A DNA stretch of 64,000 nucleotides from Gordionus sp. m RMFG-2023 (GCF_954871325.1 NC_088779.1:4900846-4964845), one strand, 5' to 3'; numbered from the stretch's first letter, positions 44,001-57,742 are shown. Numbers and translations: made by a program. Notes: generated from the letters alone by a model not told the origin.

Positions 44001-46083
44001 GGAGTACTTTATCCAAATTAACTTAACACATATACATTTATAACAAAAAATTTTTCTAAAAGATACCTACATAAATTATATTATAAAAATCCTAATAACT
44101 TCATCCAGGCCCTTACACATTTTTTCAGGAAAATTTACGTTCGTTTAATATATTAACTAATGGTTTTAAATTAGTTTTCTTTATAGCAGTTACCTAGACA
44201 AGTAAATACTTTTTTTGAACGATTAAGTGGCGACTGAGAAACAATCTAAAATAATTTCTCTGATTGGGATCTATTGGAAGATTTTTGTTTATCACCTTAA
44301 AATGATTCGTAATAAAATATCCAATCAATTAATCGCCCATATTAATGATTACGTCTATATATCTATCCTCGAACAAAATATAATCGAATAAATTAGATCA
44401 GATTTTTAAAAACTGACCCGTTTTTTTTGTTCGGTTACTAGCAGCAGACCCTAGGTTTCACGAGCTAAATATCGTAAATTGTTATTGAAATAATAACACT
44501 TTATTGACATTATAACAATTATACTATACAATTAAAATATTTATCAATACTATATATATACACACACATTTATTACACTTTAAGAGAATAAATTATTAAA
44601 ATAACTCCAATAAATGAAATAAAGGAATTCACTTACAGATGACCACTGTCTTTATAATTCATGAGCATTGACAATATATTGATGCTACATGTATATCATA
44701 TAATATTGTCATAAGATATTATATATAATCTACAAATTTACATTTATATATTGTCTGATTGACATTTGTATTATATAGAATTACATATATATATAAATGT
44801 TGTAATACAAATTACAACAGTATTCTTAAAGAAAAAAAATGTTACTCTCAAATTCATTTTTCATGTTATTATGCAATAGAATTATTGTGTTACGAAGATT
44901 CGGAACAAATGTTAGCATGTTAGAGAAATGATTGCTAAGCAAATTATATCTTAAAAAATTTGAAGATAATAATCTAACCAATACTCAGGTTAAAAAAATG
45001 AAAGATTTAGAACAATAATGTTACTTATTGAAGAAAAATTAGAATTTCGAGACTCTAGAAATAAATAAATTAGGGGTCCTGGCTACCAAAAGCTCCCAGT
45101 GGCTTTTCAGTCGCTGGGCTTATTATAAATTTAAGAAAATCCTTGCCGCCTTATATTAATGCCGACGTGTGCCTCAACGATCGCCTATAATTCTTAAGTA
45201 AAATGCCACCCGTTTTTTTATTAGCGTTTAGGTATAATTGTTTCCCCTTAAAATCCTTGTAAAAAGGATATTTTATATGGGTGGTTACACGTTACCCAGT
45301 TTATTTCAACCAATCCTAGTTTTTTTTTTGGGGGAGAAGCGAAATAAAAAATTATAATTATCTTTTTAGTAAAGTTACTATTTCGAGATATTAGTCAATA
45401 TTTTTTTTTGTTAATATTCAACAGATTTTTATTAGGTTGTTATACAAAATCTAGATCGATGTATTCAGGTCTACCTTGTGTTCAAACTTTATTTTAAAAC
45501 ATTGCGATACCATGCCCCAATTCTTTTCACGACTTATTCTATTTAACATAATTTAAATCACATAAATAACATTATTTTATTTTTTTTAAATGAATTGCAT
45601 GCTAAACCATACAAAATGATCTTTTCTTTTTATTTAAAAATTATTAACCGAAACGATAAAAAATATTAAATATTTTCCCATAATTTAAAATATCAATGAT
45701 AATATGATTAAGATTATTATTTTTGTCATAATTTTGGGGAAAAATAAATTTTTTTTTATACACCCTTTCTTAGAAAAATCAATTTTTTTTTGTATAAAAC
45801 CTTAAATATATAAAGAAATATATTATACATGAATATATGAATAATTATATAGTGTCAAAGATTAGCCCTATAAAAATTGAATTTGAAAAGATTGTTTTAT
45901 TTATTCGCTTTTAAAATTAAAAACAAAAGGTCAAAATAATGAATTTTAAATGACAATTTTTTTTTAAGAAGAACTTATATTATATTTTATGGAGAAAAAT
46001 AAATTAATATAATGTAATCGTTTAAATTAACTAATGATAAGAGTTCAAACTACTGTTTCATAATAATAAAACAATTATTATTA
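41051..46083. other. Gene-poor AT-rich intergenic region
   Basis: Five kilobases without a supported gene. Contents seen: A/T-rich low-complexity sequence, TA-rich microsatellites (for example near 42975 and 44550), and GC-rich degenerate patches at about 43500-43850 (GGGCTGGGTCG, GGGCCAGACAGGGC) that resemble decayed GGCCCGG-type repeat units. Open frames at 42972-43172 and 43600-43851 (minus) are not supported. The upstream region of the peroxidase gene (45800-46083) shows no recognisable promoter element. Confidence 0.5.
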
Positions 46084-49000
46084 ATGACGTATTTGATTTA
46101 TTTTATACTGCTATTTAATCAAAGAATATCTGTGTATGGTCAATTAGAAATTCTGGTTTATTTGGATGAAAGTGAAACTGACTTTCATTCTCCAAAGAGC
46201 GTGATAAACGTCGATGATAGAGAATTCAAGTTATCTAGAAGAGACATCATGAGGGTTCTTGATAATTCAATGCGAAGGGTAGAGGAAATGCGCCGGAAAG
46301 AGCTCAGAGCTGTATTGTTAACAAGTAAGATCATATTTACAGATTTCACTAAGACATATGGGGATCCAAAAAACATGTTATATTTAATATCTAATAATAT
46401 TCTTCATCTACATGAAATCACTGAAGGAAAACACTCTAAAATTTACCTCTCCTCTTCCCCCGCTTATTTTTCCTTCCAGCCATTATTACTGTAGTAAATC
46501 GATGATGTTAATATAAAAAAAAATCCTTTATTTTAACAAATATTTACAGAGTATATGAATATATATAACCCTCTATCCAATAAAATATTGATCCAAAGCA
46601 TGTTAGACGTCGTAATTTATGATCATTTTTTTAACAAATGGTCGGTGATAATCAGCTGGTTGTTATTAACTTTAATCGAAAAATTAGTCACGAGCATGTA
46701 AAAAGTCAAACCGTGTTAAATTATATGGGTAAATGTTGGCTAATCTCAATCTTCACAGACACTTGATGGAGAAAATCCGTTTACAATAAGGCCTTTTAAT
46801 TTATATTAGTTGCTTCCAAATCGAGCTGCCATCTTTTTTAAAAACTTCCAAGACCAAAATGATAGTTTTCCGTTAAAAAATTGGCTAAGCGGCTATAAAT
46901 ATAATAATTACTCAATTTTAGTTAAAATTGAAATTGAAATATATGTATAACTATAATAAAATTAGAATTTTATTTACCAATTATTTTGCCCTTAATTAAT
47001 AAATATTGTTTTATTTTTCATATCCTACCCCATTGGATATCTAGCCCCCTTCCCCTTACAAGTCTAAAAAAATGGCTCATACACTTCTTTATCAGAAGTC
47101 TGCAAATGTAAAAATATCCTAGTCAGGCTCGACCGATAGGAATTTAGTTTTTCCCCAGCCCGACCAAATTTATATACTAAACCGGCTCCATTTTTTACTG
47201 GTTGTCTTACTCGATCCGACCCTGCCCGGTTTTTGAAATTTTGAATAACTTTTCTTTTATTTATAAAGAGAACCCAAATCCCGAAGGATCCGAATTTATT
47301 GAGAACATGAAAATAAAAATGGGATTCGTATCAACGATGGCTGCCGATAGTCTCAAAAACTTAATGCAGTTTATAGAATTATATTTTTCTTAAATAAATT
47401 TATGTACTATGTATTTGCAGGGTTTTCCATTCAAAAAAATAAAGGGAAACGTCATGAATCAAAAAAAAAGGGAAAGTGACAATCAAAAAAGGAAAGAGTA
47501 TCAATCATTTTTTAAAAAAAGGAAAAGAAAAACAAGGAGGTTCATATAAGTCATCTGATAAGTGTCTAGGACAATCGATGTTTAATACAAGTATCAATTG
47601 GTTCCTCAGTTTAACATGTGAGCCTCCTTATATCCTTGAAAAACACTTGAGATTTCGGGAAAAGGGTCAATAAATTTGTTTCAATCATTGAGGGGAACCT
47701 TGTTCATATTTGCTATTTTATTTATTTACATATTGACAGCCAACACAGGAAAACCAAAAAACATAAAATAGCTCAATATTTGCATTCTTTAGACCTTAAC
47801 CATACAGTAATGGGGAGCGAATGCCCATATAATTATGACCCAAATAAAAATGATAGGACGTGTAGATTAGATAACCCTTACAGGGAAATAGACGGGTTTT
47901 GCAACAATTTAAAATATCCCTACAGAGGCACATCTCATTATCCAGCTCAAAGATTTATTCCAGCTGATTATGGAGATGGTATAATTAATTAAATAAATAT
48001 TATTTCAAATGAAACATAAGATTTTTTCGTGTTGTATTAAAAAAAATGAATAATAATCATACATGGTATTGGTATCATATTAATTTAAAATGAATATTTG
48101 TTCATTAATTTTATAAATATATCTCGGGAATTTCTACTAAAATTCTTATAATGGTTCTTGTTGTAAAGGTTTAAATGAACCCAGGCGATCTATAAGGGGT
48201 GAGGAATTGCCAAATGGCAGAATTATTAGCAATTCTGTCTTGCCATCCACAACTAAAGATCATTCTACAGTGACCAATATGATGATGGTTTTTGGACAAC
48301 TGATGGATCACGAATTCGCATTAGCTTCTAGTCCTACAGGTTTTTAATCGTCATCATATGGAATATGTGATAATTCCGTCTTTTATTAGGATTTATGTTT
48401 GGAAAATTAAAGTGCTGTGATCCCAAAAATGTAGTTCATCCTTTGTGTATGAACGTGAATTTCCCCAAAAACGACAAATTTTTTAGTCAGTTCCGGCTGA
48501 CGTGCATGGAAATGGTTAGGTCTTTACCCGCTATAGATGTTGACTGCAGATTCGGTTTTTTAGAGTTTTTTTGGAGGATTAAATGTTCATAGAATCTTCT
48601 TTAGGTCCTAGAAATCAAAATAACGAAGTAACTTCCTATATTGACGCTTCCCCAATATATGGATCTACACAAGAAGTGGGTAATAGACTTAGATCCTTTT
48701 CGATGGGTAAAAAAAAATTATTATTTAATAAGGATAGGTATATGGAAGCACATTTTAATTTTGTAATATTTGAATAGGCGAACTAAAAATTCAACAAAAC
48801 CCTACGAACCCAAGATTAAAACCATTAATGCCCATAGCTAATATATCAAATTCAATGCAATGCGAAATCCGATCAGGGCCTTTCAAATGTTTTGCCGCGG
48901 GTATGCATATAACATTTTGAGCATGCATTTCCTATAATTATTTTCGTTTTATTTACATATTCTAAGATTTCTGGGTGAAAGGAAGGAACGCATCCCATAA

Positions 49001-52000
49001 TTATGAATGATTTTTTCAGAGCCACCCCTGATTGCTTAAATATATTTATTTTGCTTTTATCTGTAGTATAAATAAGGTTTGTTGATATTGTCAAAAAAAA
49101 ATAGGAATAATTATGCGAGGAAGAGGGTGTGCATAATTCACGTGAGGCTCCTAATAAGGTAGGTCCTAGATTAAATTATTATATTTTAATAAATTTATGT
49201 AATTTACGAAGGAGATACAAGAGCTAATGAGAATTCTTTGTTGATTGTCATCCACACCTTATTCGTTCGAGAACATAATAGGATCGCACAAGGTTTACAA
49301 ATAATTAATCCTCAATGGGATGATGAAAGATTGTAAGTTTATATAATAATATTTCACACGATATTTTTCTAATAATTCATAATATTTTCACAAAAAGTAA
49401 CATATCACTAGAAAAAACATATAAAATTGATAAATGACATTACAAGATATTTTAAAACATTGATTAATTTTTTTTAAAAAATACGTTTTTTTCTCTATCA
49501 TTGCAAATATATTTTTACAACTTGTATTTTATCCGTATATATTGATTATAAATTTATTGGATAAATGAATGGTTTTCTAATTAATAACCAATTTTTATTG
49601 TCTCTACATGTAATAATTTATTTTAACTAATAAAAAGTTAAATATTAGAGGGCACCTACTATTATTTTTGTATGTTATACCCATAAAAATATTAATATAG
49701 TAATTTTATTCATATTTTTTTTAAATATTTCCACGCCCTATAACATAATTAATCATTTACTTGTAATATAAATTTGCAAAACAAAATGAGTAACCTTTCA
49801 ATTTCATAATAATATATAATATAAAATTACAATTAGGGTAACTATTTATCTGCACTTTTTTATATAAACACTTTGCTAACTATTTCCATTTTAATTGATT
49901 TATTGATAGGTATCAAGAGGCTAGAAAAATTGTAGGAGCAGAAATTCAGCACATATGTTTCAAGGAATTTCTACCAATATTGATAGGTCAAAATAACTTG
50001 AAAAAATTTGGGCTTGAACTTAAAGATACTGGATATTTTATAGGGTATAACCCAGAAACAGATGCATCGGTGGATCACGGGTTTGTAACAGCAGCGTTTA
50101 GATTTGGGCACAGCTTGATTAAGTTTGAATTTGCATTATATATTTTCCTAAGATATTTTATTGAAACATTTAGCAAGGACATGTTTAGAATCACCAACCA
50201 GAGTAGTTCCATGTCTACTCTCAGTCTTAAAAAAGATTTCTTTCAACCCCAACACGTTTATAGGGATATTCCGCCCGAGGGAATGGATCCACTTTTAAGA
50301 GGAATTTTTTACCAGCACGCTCAGAACATGGACAATCATGTAGTTGAAGATGTTCGTAACCATCTCTTCCAACTTCCTCACGAAAAATTTGGTTAGTTAA
50401 TAATCCTAAAATAGGGAATTATTTATTATAAATTTTCTCTTATTCAATGTCTACATGACAGGATTTTTACTGGATGCAAACCCCCTTCAAAAATCTTTGC
50501 CTACCCCCCTTGAAAATTCCCACGGCCTTCGGCGGCGGTGTCTCTTTATCATTATTTTCACCTGTTTATTTATTGGTACTCTTTTCAAAGAATTTATAAA
50601 GGATAACTTAAATTAATCTATCTCTACTACCAACTATCGATATTTTGTGAATATAAAGAATTTATTTTTTAGATAATAAATTCAATTAAAACCTCCATTA
50701 TTTACAATGAATTAATTATTATGGCATTGTGAGCTTGCTGAAATATCTAAACCTTTTAAATGTAATTTAAAAGGATAGTTTATTTGGAAAACAATGTGTA
50801 TGATTGTTTGCAATATATAGATTTGGTCGATGAATTGTATTATAATAATACTATAACAAAAGTTTTGATTTTTAAAGCAATAAATTTTGTCCTATTTCAT
50901 CTCAAAATTTAACAGAAAAATTTATCCTATCCCCATTAAAGCAGCTTACCCCCTACCCCCTCAAAAAAATAGGATGCAAACTGTTCCTACCCCCTTCCCC
51001 GCTCATGTAGACGCTGGTGGTCATGATAATATATAATTTTACCAAGTATACATAATATATTTGTATTGAAACATTCCCTAATTAACATTTCTAACTTTCA
51101 TTTACATTAAAATAATTAATATACTGCTATTATTAATTTATGGATATTCTAATAATAAAAATTTTTATAATATATATTAGGAATGGATCTGATGGTATTA
51201 AATATTATGCGAGCCAGAGAACAGGGTGTGCCCAGTTACAATGAATGGAGAGAGTATTGTGGTTTGACAAGATACAGGAATTGGAATGATATGAAGGGAC
51301 ACGTGATTCTATCGGCAATTGATGGGATGAGAGCAGTATATAAGTTTTAAAAAAAATGAATGAAAGCCATAATCAGAAAATAAAATTTAACACCTTATTT
51401 TCTTCTAAAACAATTTTGACCAGGAAGAGAGAAAACCAAAAAATAAATGATTCAAGCCAAAATTAAGAGATTACATATACTTCAATTATAAATAGCAGCA
51501 TTGAAGGTATACCAATTACATAACAGTTAGATAATGGTAAAATATGTGAGATATTTATGGTTAATGCTAAACAGTGGCGTAGCTACGTGGCGATTTTCGG
51601 GTTTGGACCTCCCCTACCCAGAGCAATTTTTTTTAGATTATACGTTCAAAAGACTCAAAAGTGACTTTGTATCAAATAAATACCATAAATATTTATATTT
51701 TTCTGGTTTTGATGTTTGTGGAAGGATATTATATTACTATTGAAATTATTCTGGATAGTAATATTATAAAGTCATTGAGAATAATCTACTAAATTATAAT
51801 AACATATTATTGATGCATTTAAAAAATATATTTATTACATATTATCTAATGATCAATATAGGACTTTTATATTATAGGAAAAACAAATATATTTTTAAGA
51901 TAAACCCGGCCGAAGGCCCGTTAAAGGGGGGTCTGGGGGGTTAAGCCTCCCTAGCTTTTATATGTATGGACCCCCTCTAAGGAAAATTTTTAGCTACGCC

Positions 52001-53120
52001 ACATGCTAAATGTATCAGAAGTAGAACATATTAGCTATCTTTAAAACAATACCCAAATTATATAAAAAAATATTTTTTATCATGCTATTACCCTATACCC
52101 TTTTAAACTTACCTTAGCTCCTCCCTAATCTATGTTGATTTCTGAAAATTTTTTTTACCAAGTGCCTCTAGGTCTCCCTTTTAAAGTATTACAGCGATTA
52201 ATAACTCAAAATTTTAATATTTAACATAGACCGAGATAATTATGGTTTAAATTTTAATATAACCAACAATTTAATAATAAAAAGAAGAATAATAAGTATG
52301 TGTGATCTCTCACATTAGACACCAAAAAAACAACAATGAGAATGTTATAAACATATTGTTTTTTTTTCCAAACATAGGAATGTTAACGACGTAGATATAT
52401 TCGTCGGAGGAATTTCGGAGATAATCCTTAAAAACAATGGCGAAAAGGAGAGTGACGGTATACTAGGCCCTACATTTTCCTGCATGATTGGAAACCAGTT
52501 CAGAAATTTTCGGTACGGCGACAGATATTGGTATGAAAACGAGAATTCTAAGTTCATTAGCCACGCTTTTCAGCCAAGTATATAGAGATATTTTTATTTG
52601 CTCTTTAATATAGGTACTTCGGATTTAATAAAAACATTTCATAAAATTATTCCTAATTTTTTAAATCCTAATTTGTTTTTATATTAAAATATTTTTTATT
52701 TAAAATTTAAAAAAAAATAAATATTTCTAAACTTAATAATAAATTATTTTAGATATTTATGTTTTTTTATGTTTTTGTCTCGTTTTTTTATTATTGAATA
52801 GCCAATTCAACATTATTCTTTTTCAATATGAAATTTAGAACAATTGCAAGAAATACGTAAAGTGCGGTTAAGTAGAGTGATTTGCGATAATTCCGATTCA
52901 ATTGATTTAATCTCAATAAACGTCTTCATCGAACCTAGTTTCGAGTAAAATTTATTATTTTATTTTATTTTTTAAAGTTTTCCTGGTTAATTAAAAAATA
53001 ATATTCTCTTATAAAATAAAGATATATAAATTTCAAAAAAAATAAAATAAAATAACTAGAAATCCTGTCCTTTATTGCAGAGATTTTCAAAAAATGGACT
53101 TTCGACATTGGCAGGAATAA
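46084..53120 (+). CDS. Secreted animal haem peroxidase, complete
   Basis: Fourteen exons: 46084-46324, 47269-47368, 47740-47978, 48169-48339, 48390-48554, 48605-48706, 48778-48900, 49212-49332, 49910-50122, 50174-50391, 51181-51343, 52378-52577, 52839-52944, 53081-53120; all phases agree and give 733 aa. It should oxidise halides or phenols with hydrogen peroxide outside the cell. Residues 1-20 form a signal peptide (MTYLIYFILLFNQRISVYGQ); a basic, helical pro-region follows. The peroxidase domain starts near YREIDGFCNNLKYP and has distal His in GQLMDHEFA, YIDASPIYGST, GDTRANEN, the Arg/Glu motif FVREHNRIA, proximal His in FRFGHSLI, FGMDLMVLNIMRAREQG, DVDIFVGG, GPTFSCMIGNQF and the end KMDFRHWQE. 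No Ig, LRR or VWC domains, so it is not peroxidasin; closer to peroxinectin-like or chorion-type enzymes. The exon 2 donor (CA/GTTTAT) is the weakest call. No neighbour shares its function. Confidence 0.93.
46325..47268. other. Peroxidase intron 1
   Basis: Donor GTAAGA, acceptor TTATAAAG; 944 bp. A GC-richer patch at about 47120-47235 (CAGGCTCGACC, CCAGCCCGACC, CCTGCCCGG) resembles the interior units of the GGCCCGG repeats. Nothing else is recognised. Confidence 0.55.
49333..49909. other. Peroxidase intron 8
   Basis: Donor GTAAGT, acceptor TTGATAG. This 577-bp intron is AT-rich; nothing was recognised in it. Confidence 0.55.
50392..51180. other. Peroxidase intron 10 with possible MITE
   Basis: A 789-bp intron. 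GTCTACATGA at about 50449 and TCATGTAGAC at about 51002 are inverted, and both neighbourhoods carry GGATGCAAAC and CCTACCCCC strings, so an old repeat of about 560 bp may fill most of the intron. No target duplication was seen. Confidence 0.4.
51572..52002. mobile_element. 431-bp hAT-like MITE, family C copy 2, in peroxidase intron 11
   Basis: The left end CAGTGGCGTAGCTACG and the right end TAGCTACGCCAC are inverted repeats, flanked by identical 8-bp ATGCTAAA (51564-51571 and 52003-52010). The interior has a G/C-rich segment GGCCCGTTAAAGGGGGGTCT near 51916. An exact, non-repetitive 8-bp duplication plus CAGTG ends supports hAT. The open frame across 51534-51743 is spurious. Confidence 0.88.
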
Positions 53121-53929
53121 TTGGGAGATCTTTCATGTTTGATAGAGAGGAAATATGATCAGGGACAAATAAATTCACCCAAAAATCTCAAATAATTAAA
53201 AATTAAAATAATATATGAATTCTATGGGCGCACGAAATAACTCGAAATAACTTAAGAAATATAATAATTGTTATATTAAATCAATATATTATAATATAAG
53301 ACTGTGGAAAAGCATATTGTATTTTTATATTTTAGAAGGAATATAATTTCCTTTTCAATCCTCCCCCCCCCCCACCCTCTCTCCCCCACTTCTAACTTGA
53401 ATATATCAATATATTTATTTAATTATGATTGATTTGCCATGCATATATAATTTAGTGAGTTCAGTAATACATACAATTTATAAACCTCAGACACGATATG
53501 CTAGTAAATATGCAACCTTTACTTAAATATGAGCTAATTGAAAATAATTGAGACTAATCTTGTAAAATCTTATATTTCATATATTTTTAAATTTGTACTA
53601 AGTAGAGTTAGGTTGTAATTTATTGTTGAGTGTTGAAATATAATTTCTATTTTTGCGATTTATTAGGTTATTTTTTACTGGTGTTTAGAACAGATATTTT
53701 ATTAGAAAAAATATTATGCGAGCCTTAAGATTTTGCTCACAGATGACAAGGTTAGAACATATAAAGCTAGAAAAACGCGCTATTAGGAAGATATTGGATC
53801 AATGATTTTCATTTTAAATAATTTTGGTGGAAATAAATTATGAAGAAAAAAGTAAAGAACTTATAAAAAAATTGTGAATCAAAGATGAGCAATAAACCAA
53901 TTAACAAAGCTAATATTAGCTCTTTTTAA
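53121..53929. other. Peroxidase 3' flank
   Basis: An AATAAA polyadenylation signal lies at 53168-53173, about 50 bp after the stop codon. A C-run occurs near 53362-53372. Around 53690-53770 the string AATATTATGCGAGCCTTAAG followed by TTTTGCTCA resembles the interior of MITE family A, probably a fragment. Confidence 0.55.
53168..53173 (+). promoter_or_regulatory. Polyadenylation signal of the peroxidase gene
   Basis: Canonical AATAAA 48 bp after the TAA at 53118-53120. Its closeness to the stop supports the assignment of the short last exon. Confidence 0.55.
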
Positions 53930-54545
53930 AAAAGATACTCAACCTAAAATAATACCTCCAAGATGTATTCTATATTCAAGAATTGTCATATGTGTGCAAA
54001 GAACTTAATAAATGGATACAAGATAAAAATTTTGAGCGGTAAAAGTCAATGGGCAAGCCCGCTAACCTGTATATATAAAGAAGCATAAGGCTTTATGCCG
54101 AATTCAAAGTTAGAATTATATCTAATTTTGTAAAAATATATTCATGCAGGATAACATTAGATATTTAGGCCATGAAATGCACCAGAATCGTGATAAAATT
54201 AAAACCGCAATATATATGCCAGAACCAAAATTAACTAATAAACTTTCCACATTTTTATGAATGTTTATATATAAAACTTTTAAACATTTTCGCAGACATT
54301 GCTACCACCAACACTCTAATCCAGATTTGCTTACAGGGATTGTAGCAGATTCATCTAAGATTGTGAGCTATGTATTTTCATACAGAAAAAGATGGGAGAG
54401 AAAATTCAAAAGCTTTCGCATCAAGAACTTAAATAAAATCAGTTAATTATACAAATATAGAATGTGAAGCTCTTGCCATTATGTTTGCTATTAAAAGATT
54501 TCAAGAATATTTAATAGGAACTAAATTTAGAATATAAATCGGACC
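53930..54545 (+). mobile_element. Ty3/Gypsy-like LTR retrotransposon pol fossil (broken)
   Basis: Plus-strand fragments resemble the reverse-transcriptase and RNase H region of Ty3/Gypsy pol: a RYLGHEMHQ-like piece near 54150, an MPEPKLTNKLSTFL-like piece near 54215, and EALAIMFAIKRFQEYL near 54470, a strong RNase H match. No LTRs were recognised. It is a short, old remnant with several breaks and clearly non-functional. Confidence 0.65.
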
Positions 54546-55330
54546 CCCTTTGATTTGATAGAAGGAGAATCTAAACTGGTATCAGGATTTAAATTTGAGT
54601 TTTATTCAGAATTTCGCTTTAATTTTTGTAACAGAATATATTTCGATTACACTGTTCTCATTACTTGTGAGAATCATATGTAATGAACAAGAATAAATAA
54701 TATAGAATAAATTGTGGGCGATTTTATTGAATAACTACGGAAGATTGAAGGTTAAGAATATATCATCAATTGTAGAATGTGGAATCCGAGAAGAGGAATA
54801 TTAATAATTTAGTTCTTTATTTTCAACTAAGATCAAATAAAAACAAAAAAGTGAAAGTAAACATGATTATTTAAGTATATATACATCAATTTAATATTAA
54901 TATAAAAATCATTTATAACTTTTCAAAACATTAATTTAATATTAAATATAATATAATATATCGTTTTAAGCCTTAAGTCTTCTACAATACAAAATCCATT
55001 AATAAACAATGTTACTTGTATTTAACAATATGATTATCACAAGCAATGAAAATAAGAGTTGTAGGTAGTTCAGGAATAGTTATTTTTATTTCAAAATGAT
55101 CCTCTCGCTTATTTTTGTTTATTCATGTTCGTGAATACGATATGATAATTTAATAAAATTTTTGGGGGAGAGTTATTACCTTATATTATAATTATGAAAT
55201 TATGAATCTTAATAGTTTGATAGATCGCAGGATACTATAAGTTTTTTGATAGAAAACTTTGGTTATAATTAACTTAAATTAGGGGGATAAGAGAAAAATT
55301 ACATTATTTTGAAAAATTTTAAACTATCCA

Positions 55331-55490
55331 AAAATTAGATTGCAAATCTTATATTATTGATCGCTTCAGCAGATAGTACTTTTAAGAGGAAAAGATGCCA
55401 GAAGGTAAAGGTTAGCCGGAAAAAATAATTTAATGACCCTTTGGTAAAAAATTAGATTGCAAATCTTATATTGCTGATAGTTTCAGCAGA
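55331..55490. repeat. Direct duplication of a 45-bp segment
   Basis: AAAATTAGATTGCAAATCTT followed by ATATT, then GAT...TTTCAGCAGAT, occurs at 55331 and again at about 55447, about 116 bp apart, with a few substitutions. This is probably a local tandem duplication; the sequence between the copies differs from that after the second. Confidence 0.6.
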
Positions 55491-56349
55491 TTGTTTTAAT
55501 TTAGTTTGAGTTAAATAAAATTATTGTTTATATATTTACACTCTTAAATAAAAAATTAATTTTTTTAGAGGTGAAATAAATTAAACACTTTTTAATTAAG
55601 GTTTAGTGGATATAACTCCTAAAAAGCTTTTGCCAGCATTAGCGGTTATACATACTTGATTTTGGTAAAAATTCTTCTGGGTTTAAAATTCGGAATTTTT
55701 ATAAGCTTTGTTAAAAACTAGAATTAGATACCTTATTATTATAAGTTAGATATATTTACCTAAATAATTGAAATATTTGGCAGTGGATTGTTCTGACTAA
55801 AGGATTTAGCTTTTTAAGTTAATAGTACGCTTTTAACCTTGTCTAAATTTTTCTTTATGTATTAGGGTATATATTTTTTTGTTAAAAAATTAAAAACAAT
55901 AAATTAATGGCAGCGGTAATTAGACCTGCGAAAATCACTTACAATAGTTTGCTAGGATAATCGGTAAGAATTATTATAAGCTATAATAGTTAATAAAATT
56001 TGAATTTAATTTTTAGGTGAAAAATCTATAAATAAAAAGAAGGAAAGACCCTAGGAACTCATGTAAAATTAATTAGTTGGGGCAAATCGGGCTAAAGTTA
56101 AAATTATTCTAAATATGTGTAATATATATGATATATTTTAGAAAAATCTAATTTTATATTGATACTTAGAAAAAGTTACCTCAGAGTTAACTGCGGAATA
56201 TAAAGTAGATCTTATAATTTGTAATGTTTGCGACCTCAATGTTGAATTATTTTTAATTAAAATGCAGTAGTTTTAATAGATGTTATGTTTGAATATTAAA
56301 TTTGTCCATGATTTAAGTTCGGATCGGCGAGAGCCAGGAAAGGAAGAAT

Positions 56350-56529
56350 TCTCTTCTCTTCTCTTCTCTTCTCTTCTCTTCTCTTCTCTCTCTCTCTTCT
56401 CTTCTCTTCTCTCTCTTCTTCTTCTCTTCTCTTCTTCTTCTCTTCTCTTCTTCTCTTCTCTTCTTCTTCTTCTTCTTCTTCTTCTTCTTCTTCTTCTTCT
56501 TCTTCTCTTCTTCTCTTCTCTCTTCTCTT
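56350..56529. repeat. Polypyrimidine microsatellite (TCTTC/TTC/TC mixed)
   Basis: About 180 bp almost free of purines on the plus strand, made of CTCTT, CTT and CT units. It generates spurious Ser/Leu-rich and Glu/Arg-rich open frames on the two strands. Mirror-symmetric polypurine-polypyrimidine tracts of this length can form triplex DNA; that is general knowledge and not shown here. Confidence 0.9.
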
Positions 56530-57742
56530 AAAGGACCATTTTAAATTTAATATCATAATATTTTTATATTAAATTTAGGAATTTAGAAGCACATTTTGTT
56601 TAAAATTCATTACTAGGATAATCTAAGGTATTTTAGAGTTGAAATATATATAAATAATTTATGAGATGTTGACCTGCTTTCAAGGCAGGCATAATTTACT
56701 CATATAGCAGCTACGATAAAAAATAAAGAGAAATAAATAATACCAAGTGTTTGACCTATGAAGATAAGGGGAGCTTCAACCACTTGGGACCCAAGGCTTT
56801 AAATATTTAGGGTATTCACGTACATTTTATACACCATATTTTCACTTAGCAGCGGGAGTTTCGTATTTAAATGTTATCGATCAAAAATAATTTTTTAACC
56901 AATTTTTATCAAACTTTTTTAGTGTTTTTACCTGAGTCAAATATACTTTTCTATAATTTATAATATTATATGAGACACCATGTCTAGGCTATCGATTAGA
57001 GAAAGTTTTTACCTCAAACTGATAATTTATTACAGCAGCATTTGCAAAATCACTACCACAGGGGCTAAATGATAAGACGTTGAATGGCAAATAATCACAG
57101 CACTTCCATAGAGAAAATAATTATTATAATCTAAAAACGTTAAAAAAATTAAATTTGTGCAAAGTGTGTCAAAAGTTAAAACAGTAGTAAAAAACGCGAA
57201 AACTGGATAAAGTGTACCAAATATCATGAATGTACACATTCAAATTGTACCAGAAATGATCCATTTTATGCTTGCCTATATTGTGAAGATTAGTTTATTT
57301 TAAAAATATTTATAATTGTGAATAATATGTGTTCGTTATAACAATTAATTCAAAAAATTTGTGGTTTGTGTTTAATTTTATATTTCTCATCTTACCTTAA
57401 GGGTCTAGCCATCTTACTTAGGTTGTCGGTAAATAGTAAAAAGTCCAACTTTTACCAAACCTTTATAGCGCCAATACTAAAGGTAAGATGCTCGGGTATT
57501 TTTTGTTATGTGGTCTAATGATGAGGATATCCAATGATAATTAGTTTTATCTTCTAAAAAAATAAAATTACATAGTAAAAGAGCCACCTATTGGATAGCC
57601 CTGTCTCCCCTAGAATCCTTTAAATTTTTTATAAAATTATGGATATCACTCCTATTAATAATAAAATAATAATTTCATAAATTTAAGATGTGATGACAAT
57701 ATTTATCACAGTCTATCTACAATATACCTTGTATTATATTAT

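Noticed and set aside
51534-51743. Plus-strand open frame between peroxidase exons 11 and 12
   Set aside because: It lies mostly within a hAT-like MITE with a clear 8-bp target duplication.
52943-52948. Stop codon at 52946-52948 as the end of the peroxidase
   Set aside because: Splicing at the GTAAAA donor (52945) to 53081 gives the family-typical C-terminus KMDFRHWQE in frame, with AATAAA shortly after.
56280-56556. Ser/Leu-rich and Glu/Arg-rich open frames on opposite strands
   Set aside because: Both are translations of a polypyrimidine microsatellite.
57030-57239. Hydrophobic minus-strand frame resembling a small membrane protein
   Set aside because: Composition follows AT-rich sequence; no start context, splice sites or family resemblance.
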